Shown one piece after another: positions 8,601-11,215 of a stretch of DNA of 11,215 nucleotides. Position 1 is the stretch's first letter, and every line of letters starts with the position of its first letter. Below the pieces are notes generated by a model. The model saw only the letters and a program-made list of their open reading frames with translations, had not been told where the DNA came from and made no database searches. A program made the position numbers and the translations under genes. The DNA is taken from assembly GCA_030696235.1 (NCBI GenBank), contig JAUYSN010000429.1, positions 1 to 11,215 on the forward strand. Direction: 5' to 3'. This DNA is from Sulfuricella sp. GTDB lineage: Bacteria; Pseudomonadota; Gammaproteobacteria; Burkholderiales; Sulfuricellaceae.

Positions 8601-11215
8601 TTGATGTTGCCGCTACCGGTCAGGGTGAGGTTTTCGACGTTGGTCGTCAGCGTGTAGCTCACCGAAGAATAGACCAGGTCGGTACCCGCACTGGCCGCTT
8701 CGGTCACCAGGTCACCGGCGTTGTCGACGATGTAGGTATCGTTGCCCGCGCCGCCCGCCATCGAGTCGGCCCCGGCGCCACCATCAATGAAGTTGGTACC
8801 GCTGTTACCAGTGATAATGTTATTGAGCGTGTTGCCGGTGCCGTCGATGTTCGCCGTGCCGGTCAGGGTGAGGTTTTCGACATTGGCCAGGAGCGTATAG
8901 GTTGCCGACGACTGAACCAGGTCGGTACCTTCGTTCGCGTTCTCAAGCACCACATCGCTGCTGCTGTCCACGATGTAGAGGTCGTTCCCGCCCAGACCTG
9001 CCAGCGTGTTCAAGCCACTGTTGGCGGTGATCGTGTTGGCGAGCGCATTGCCGGTGCCGTTGATGTCGGCGGAGCCAGTAAGCGTCAGGTTCTCGACGTT
9101 GTCGGACAGCGTATAGGTGGCACTGGCAAGCACCGTGTCGGTGCCCGCGTTGAGTCCCTCGACCACGACATCGGCGGTCTCGTCCACAACGTAGGTGTCG
9201 TTGCCCGTGCCGCCCACCAGCGTATCGACCCCGGCACCACCGTCCAGCGTGTTGGCGCCGCTGTTGCCGGTGATCACGTTGCTCAGGGCATTGCCGGTGC
9301 CGTTGAGATTGGTCGTGCCGGTGAGGGTCAGGTTCTCGACATCGCCGCCCAGTGTGTAAGTGATGGAAGACTGGACGGTATCGATGCCTTCGTCGGCATT
9401 CTCGATCACCACGTCGCCCGTGTTGTCCACCACATAGGTGTCGTCACCGGCGTTACCCGTCATCGAATCGAGTCCGGCGCCGCCATCCAGCAGGTCGCTG
9501 CCCTGGTTTCCGGTCAGGCTGTCGTTACCCGCCAGGCCAAAGAGCCGGTTATTCCCCATGTTGCCGATGAGGGCGTTATTCAACTCGTTGCCGGTGGCGT
9601 CGATATTCGCTGCACCCATGAGTGTAAGGTTCTCGATGTTCGCCGCCAGTGTGTAGTTCACTGAGGAATAGACGATGTCGGTGTCGGCATTGGCTGCCTC
9701 GATCACCACGTCGCCAATGTTGTCGACGATGTAGGTATCGTTACCCGCACCGCCCGTCATGCTGTCCGCGCCTGCACCGCCATCCAGCACATTCGCCCCG
9801 CTGTTGCCAACAATAGCGTTGTTCAGCGCATTACCCGTTCCATCGATATCAGCATTGCCGGTCAGAATCAGGTTCTCAACATGCTCAGACAATGCCCAGC
9901 TCAAACCTGCCTGCACTGTATCGTTACCCTCACCGGCAAACTCAATGGTGCGATCCTGCAGAGTATCGACAACATAAAAGTCGTCTCCCGCTCCGCCTTG
10001 CATCGTATCAATGCCCGCATTGCCATCGATACGGTTATTGCCGGAGTTACCCGTCAAGATATTGTTCAGATTGTTACCGGTCGCATCGATGTTGCTCGTG
10101 CCAGAAAGCGTGAGATTTTCGACAAAGTCAGAAAGCGCATGACTCACAGACGAGAAAACAATATCCTCTCCTGCATTTTCGGCCTCGGTAACGGCATCTC
10201 CAGTGCTGTCGACGACATAGGTATCGTTGCCCGCTCCACCCGACATGGAATCCAAGCCCGCTTTTCCATCCAGAATGTTCGCCTCGTCGTTGCCAGTCAT
10301 GACGTTGTTATGGAGATTGCCCGTGCCAGCGATGGCTGTGCCAGTGAGCACCAAATTTTCAACGTTTACGCGCAGTGTATGATTGACGCTCGATTGCACG
10401 GTATCGATACCTGAATTAAAGGCTTCCACAACCACGTCGCCACTGTTGTCCACCACATAGGTGTCATTGCCCGCGCCGCCGGTCAGGGTGTCTGCGCCAA
10501 GGCCACCATCCAGCACGTTGGCTCCGCTGTTCCCTGTAATAAAGTTGGCTTGATCACTACCCGTTCCGTTTATGTTCGCCGCACCCGTCAGCGTCAAATT
10601 CTCAAGATTATCAGTGAGTGCATAACTAATGCTGGCTTGAACAAAATCCGTGCCTTCGCCTGCATTCTCAACCAGCAAATCGTTGGCATTGTCTACAAGA
10701 TAGGTATCGTCACCTACCCCTCCCGACATGCTGTCGATGTCCAGCCCACCGTTTAGCGTGTCGTTGCCCATGCCGCCAATCAGCGTGTCCGCACCCGCCC
10801 CGCCATCCAGTGTGTCGTTGCCTTCCAGGCCAACAAGGGTGTTCGCACCGCTGTTGCCGAGGATGATGTTGTTGAGGGCATTGCCGGTGCCGTCAAGGTC
10901 AGCCGTGCCAGTGAGGGTGAGGTTGTCGAGGTTGTTCCCCAGTGTCCAGGTCAGGCTGCTTTGCACGGTATCGACGCCCTCGCCTGCCAGTTCGGTGGCA
11001 ATGTCCAGTAGGGTATCCACCACGTAGGTGTCGTTGCCTGCGCCGCCAACCAGGGTGTCCACACCCGCGCCGCCGTCCAGCACGTTGGCGCCCGCGTTGC
11101 CAACAATCACGTTATCCAACACGTTGCCGGTGCCGTTGATGGCAGCAGTGCCGGTGAGGGTGAGATTTTCAACGTTATCCGACAGCGTGGCCGAGATCGA
11201 GGCGCGTACAAGATC
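2660..11215 (-). CDS. Giant RTX-like repeat protein, probable type I secretion substrate (5' end outside the window)
   Basis: 2851 residues are visible and the frame is open to the window edge, so the true N-terminus is unseen. Order of parts, with approximate visible-residue numbers: an array of 25 units (15-2169), each with VENLTLTG, NGTGNALDN, GNSGANVLDGG, RTX nonapeptides of the GGAGNDTYV type and a TDTVQSSISYTL strand; a haemolysin-type calcium-binding-related domain (about 2170-2250, with NWFVQSEGVNRIEFGDGSSL); three cadherin-like/VCBS-like (tandem-95) domains marked by EDGG, LLANDTDP and FGYT motifs (about 2253-2570); a dystroglycan-type cadherin-like domain (about 2571-2675, with LPDWLNFDPATQTFSG); a Gly/Ser/Asp-rich linker; and an unfamiliar C-terminus (about 2747-2851). 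RTX nonapeptides bind calcium and fold into beta-rolls after export through type I systems. The adjacent HlyD gene supports secretion. An adhesin, matrix or S-layer-like role is plausible, but no catalytic domain is visible and the function is unknown. Four cysteines in the last 700 residues are unusual for RTX proteins. Confidence 0.93.
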   Translation of the reverse strand, partial: DLVRASISATLSDNVENLTLTGTAAINGTGNVLDNVIVGNAGANVLDGGAGVDTLVGGAGNDTYVVDTLLDIATELAGEGVDTVQSSLTWTLGNNLDNLTLTGTADLDGTGNALNNIILGNSGANTLVGLEGNDTLDGGAGADTLIGGMGNDTLNGGLDIDSMSGGVGDDTYLVDNANDLLVENAGEGTDFVQASISYALTDNLENLTLTGAANINGTGSDQANFITGNSGANVLDGGLGADTLTGGAGNDTYVVDNSGDVVVEAFNSGIDTVQSSVNHTLRVNVENLVLTGTAIAGTGNLHNNVMTGNDEANILDGKAGLDSMSGGAGNDTYVVDSTGDAVTEAENAGEDIVFSSVSHALSDFVENLTLSGTSNIDATGNNLNNILTGNSGNNRIDGNAGIDTMQGGAGDDFYVVDTLQDRTIEFAGEGNDTVQAGLSWALSEHVENLILTGNADIDGTGNALNNAIVGNSGANVLDGGAGADSMTGGAGNDTYIVDNIGDVVIEAANADTDIVYSSVNYTLAANIENLTLMGAANIDATGNELNNALIGNMGNNRLFGLAGNDSLTGNQGSDLLDGGAGLDSMTGNAGDDTYVVDNTGDVVIENADEGIDTVQSSITYTLGGDVENLTLTGTTNLNGTGNALSNVITGNSGANTLDGGAGVDTLVGGTGNDTYVVDETADVVVEGLNAGTDTVLASATYTLSDNVENLTLTGSADINGTGNALANTITANSGLNTLAGLGGNDLYIVDSSSDVVLENANEGTDLVQSSATYTLLANVENLTLTGTANIDGTGNTLNNIITGNSGTNFIDGGAGADSMAGGAGNDTYIVDNAGDLVTEAASAGTDLVYSSVSYTLTTNVENLTLTGSGNINGTGNTLNNVILGNIGNNRLDGSTGADSMAGGLGNDTYVVENVGDLVSESLDEGIDTVEASISYTLTANVENLTLTGTAATNGTGNALDNAIVGNAAANVQNGGLGADSMSGGAGNDTYVVDNVGDIVTEGLNAGTDLVQSGITYTLTANVENLTLTGADVIDGTGNTLNNIITGNSSANVLDGGAGVDTIYAGTGDDTLIGGDGNDALYGEAGNDLLQGNAGNDLLDGGVGADTMQGGLNDDTYVVDNVGDLVVENLAEGTDLVQSSITYTLTDNVENLTLTGAANINGTGNVLNNIILGNSGANVLTGLEGNDTLNGGAGADTMLGGVGDDTYVVDNAGDIVTENLGEGIDNVQSGISYTLTANVENLTLTGTASINGTGNELDNVIVGNTGNNILSGLAGNDSLTGNAGNDTLDGGLGVDSMAGGAGDDTYVVDNAGDLVTEALSSGTDLVQSNITYTLTANVENLTLTGADIIDGTGNTLNNIITGNVAANVLDGGAGADSLYAGAGDDTLLGGAGNDLLDGGTGADAMSGGLNDDTYVVDNPSTGSGQAQGDLVTENLNEGTDLVQSSITYTLTDNVENLTLTGTANIDGTGNALDNVILGNSGANLLTGLEGNDTLNGGVGADTMLGGVGNDTYVVDNAGDIVTENPGEGIDLVQSSISYTLTDNVENLTLTGTAAINGTGNARDNVIVGNTGNNILSGLAGNDTLNGNIGNDTLNGGSGVDSMAGGAGDDTYVVDNAGDVVTEAASSGTDTVLSSISYFLGANVENLTLTGTDAINGTGNTLNNTITGNAAGNVLDGGTGADSMAGGAGDDTYIVDNAGDVVTEALNAGIDTVQSSISYTLTANVENLILTGTAAINGTGNALDNTIIGNAAANVLNGGAGADTMSGGAGNDTYVVDNVNDVVVEGVNAGTDSVQSSATYTLSDNVENLTLTGTAAINGTGNALDNVITGNSGVNVLAGLSGNDTYYVDNTADVVVENAGEGIDSVFVSATYTLSDNVENLTLTGTAAINATGNALDNTITGNSGANVLDGGAGADSMAGGAGNDTYIVDNAGDVVTEALNAGTDTVQSGISYTLGSNLENLVLTGVEALNATGNAFNNAISGNSGNNVIDGGIGADTMAGGAGDDTYVVDNVGDVVVEAANAGTDTVLASVSYTLASNIENLDLSGTANINGTGNALDNLIVGNSGANVLAGLGGNDTYVVDNVADVVVEAANAGIDSVQSSVNYTLSGNVENLTLTGTVDINATGNALDNALTGNSGANVLDGGAGADTLIGGQGDDTLLGGAGNDRYVFNPGDGADTIADALGSDTLYIGGNLTEANLEGVRDGDNMIVKVLGTTDTITLTNWFVQSEGVNRIEFGDGSSLDLAGIEGLLNRPPVANPDAITVCEDGGVMNVPTAALLANDTDPNANDVISVVSVGASAVGATVALVNGQVRYDIGNRFQELGAGQTVMDSFGYTISDSKGATASSVVDVTIVGVNDGPTAIADSGAATEDGGAVILNVATLLANDTDPDAGDVLSIVGVSQAASGAAVSLANGVVQYDIGTLFQSLAQGQTATDTFGYTVSDTAGATSTAQVTMTVTGVNDAPVTTADTATVQEDLIVSATGNVLNNDTDVDQGTALSVADAGLRTGSYGSLTLAADGTYSYALDNASPAVQSLGRTAQVSEHFGYTATDGIVGVSSALDVTLNGTNDAPILAAPLADQDFTFHKPFSWQMPSGSFADIDRGDTLDYSATRADGSPLPDWLNFDPATQTFSGVAPKDVCHVDINVTATDRVAATGSTVGSLSASDTFRISISHGNEGVGNGQDAAPAGHVTNFNDGPGTSPGYPGSQGGRGDEVGSKAGKGNSSADSHDGKSDGDDRNKLSNLTYLDPKQLDKHYEEFAGTRKETDTSATLARWIEVDLAVSRRMAMDDKSLPLLRQGHGADISALHQASASFLGSKTGCGIDSFSLSACAGTQLKSFRGLREGMERIG
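2663..2980 (-). other. Uncharacterised C-terminal region of the giant protein
   Basis: This region of about 105 residues follows a Gly/Ser/Asp-rich linker. It is not repeat-like and is predicted largely helical from its composition: LDKHYEEFAGTRKETD, then LARWIEVDLAVSRRMAMDD, then a stretch with two cysteines 11 residues apart (CGIDSFSLSAC), ending in a basic FRGLREGMERIG. Type I secretion signals normally occupy the extreme C-terminus, so export information would be expected here. I do not recognise the domain. Confidence 0.5.
6293..7207 (-). repeat. Higher-order repeat, copy B (units 16-18)
   Basis: This is the second copy of the three-unit block, directly after copy A (108+8, 90 and 99 residues). 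It differs from copy A by two missing nonapeptides in its first unit and by the short in-frame insertion at 6936-6964. By eye, units 15 and 18 differ at about 16 of 99 residues. Confidence 0.8.
6936..6964 (-). repeat. 29-bp dispersed-repeat-like insertion inside the giant gene
   Basis: On the minus strand the segment starts CCTTCGACAGGCTCAGG and contains the 10-mer GACAGGCTCA twice, one base apart; the ends CCTT and AAGG are complementary. All related units read VDN-(A)-GD at this point, but here the protein reads VDN-PSTGSGQAQ-GD: nine codons replace one, in frame and without a stop. The core TTCGACAGGCTCAGG resembles a short repeat I recall as scattered between genes in many environmental proteobacterial genomes. 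That it is the same family is an inference without a search. Confidence 0.7.
7208..8152 (-). repeat. Higher-order repeat, copy A (units 13-15)
   Basis: This block of three units (126, 90 and 99 residues) is the partner of the block at 6293-7207. Both copies open with a GAD-x-IDGTGNTLNNIITGN variant found in no other unit. Both then have a unit with LEGNDTLNGG and a unit with TGNNILSGLAGND. By eye, units 14 and 17 agree at 78 of 90 residues. The pattern indicates duplication of a whole three-unit segment, not of single units. Confidence 0.8.

Larger units (their letters stand above)
4709..11215 (-). repeat. Tandem coding repeat array, 25 units, mostly 243 bp
   Basis: Units begin at each VENL-type motif. 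Going 5' to 3' on the minus strand the starts are 11173, 10930, 10606, 10363, 10123, 9880, 9637, 9340, 9097, 8881, 8638, 8395, 8152, 7774, 7504, 7207, 6859, 6589, 6292, 6049, 5806, 5590, 5347, 5104 and 4888. The 24 complete units have 81, 108, 81, 80, 81, 81, 99, 81, 72, 81, 81, 81, 126, 90, 99, 116, 90, 99, 81, 81, 72, 81, 81 and 72 residues. Length differences come from gain or loss of whole RTX nonapeptides (27 bp), with two exceptions: unit 4 (one residue short) and unit 16 (8 extra residues). The array continues past base 11215. Confidence 0.95.

Noticed and set aside
7238..9664. 808-codon plus-strand open frame antisense to the array
   Set aside because: Same cause as the other long antisense frame: periodic, repeat-derived, with no independent coding evidence.
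4709..11215. CRISPR or non-coding satellite array
   Set aside because: The period of about 243 bp, perfect maintenance of one reading frame and clear RTX protein motifs show a coding repeat. There are no short identical repeats with unique spacers.

Overview
The window looks like chromosomal DNA of a betaproteobacterium. The evidence is the gene order rpsF-priB-rpsR-rplI with an intact priB, the S6 N-terminus [20 protein letters not shown], and a fairly GC-rich composition. That assignment is inferred from family knowledge, not from a search. Every gene I can support lies on the minus strand, so transcription runs from high to low coordinates.

From 11215 down to 2660 there is one enormous open reading frame whose 5' end lies outside the window (2851 residues visible). 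It encodes an RTX-type, calcium-binding, presumably secreted or surface protein. About 2170 residues are a tandem array of 25 units, each holding a VENLTLTG-like strand motif and a variable number of RTX nonapeptides. After the array come a haemolysin-type calcium-binding-related domain, three cadherin-like/VCBS-like (tandem-95) domains, a dystroglycan-type cadherin-like domain, a Gly/Ser/Asp-rich linker and an unfamiliar C-terminal region of about 105 residues with two close cysteines. Five bases after its stop comes a HlyD-type membrane fusion protein (2654-1287), the periplasmic adaptor of a type I secretion system. The two genes read as an export cassette: giant substrate plus adaptor. No ABC transporter or TolC-like outer-membrane protein is in view.

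From 1286 to 1 is a housekeeping block. A sigma70-like promoter (1206-1234) and a leader hairpin with a bulged CCG (1162-1188) precede rpsF. The hairpin resembles the S6:S18-binding autoregulatory element. Then follow rpsF (S6), priB (primosomal protein N, GTG start touching the rpsF stop), rpsR (S18) and the beginning of rplI (L9). The rplI frame has an in-frame TAG at codon 42, after which L9-like coding continues to the window edge.

The most interesting signals are: the premature stop in rplI; a 29-bp dispersed-repeat-like sequence carried in frame inside the giant gene, which adds 8 residues to one unit; the strict 9-residue quantisation of unit lengths in the array; a higher-order duplication of three units; and the uncharacterised C-terminus of the giant protein. 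I found no CRISPR array, insertion sequence, tRNA or rRNA gene. No gene-free stretch exceeds 146 bases.
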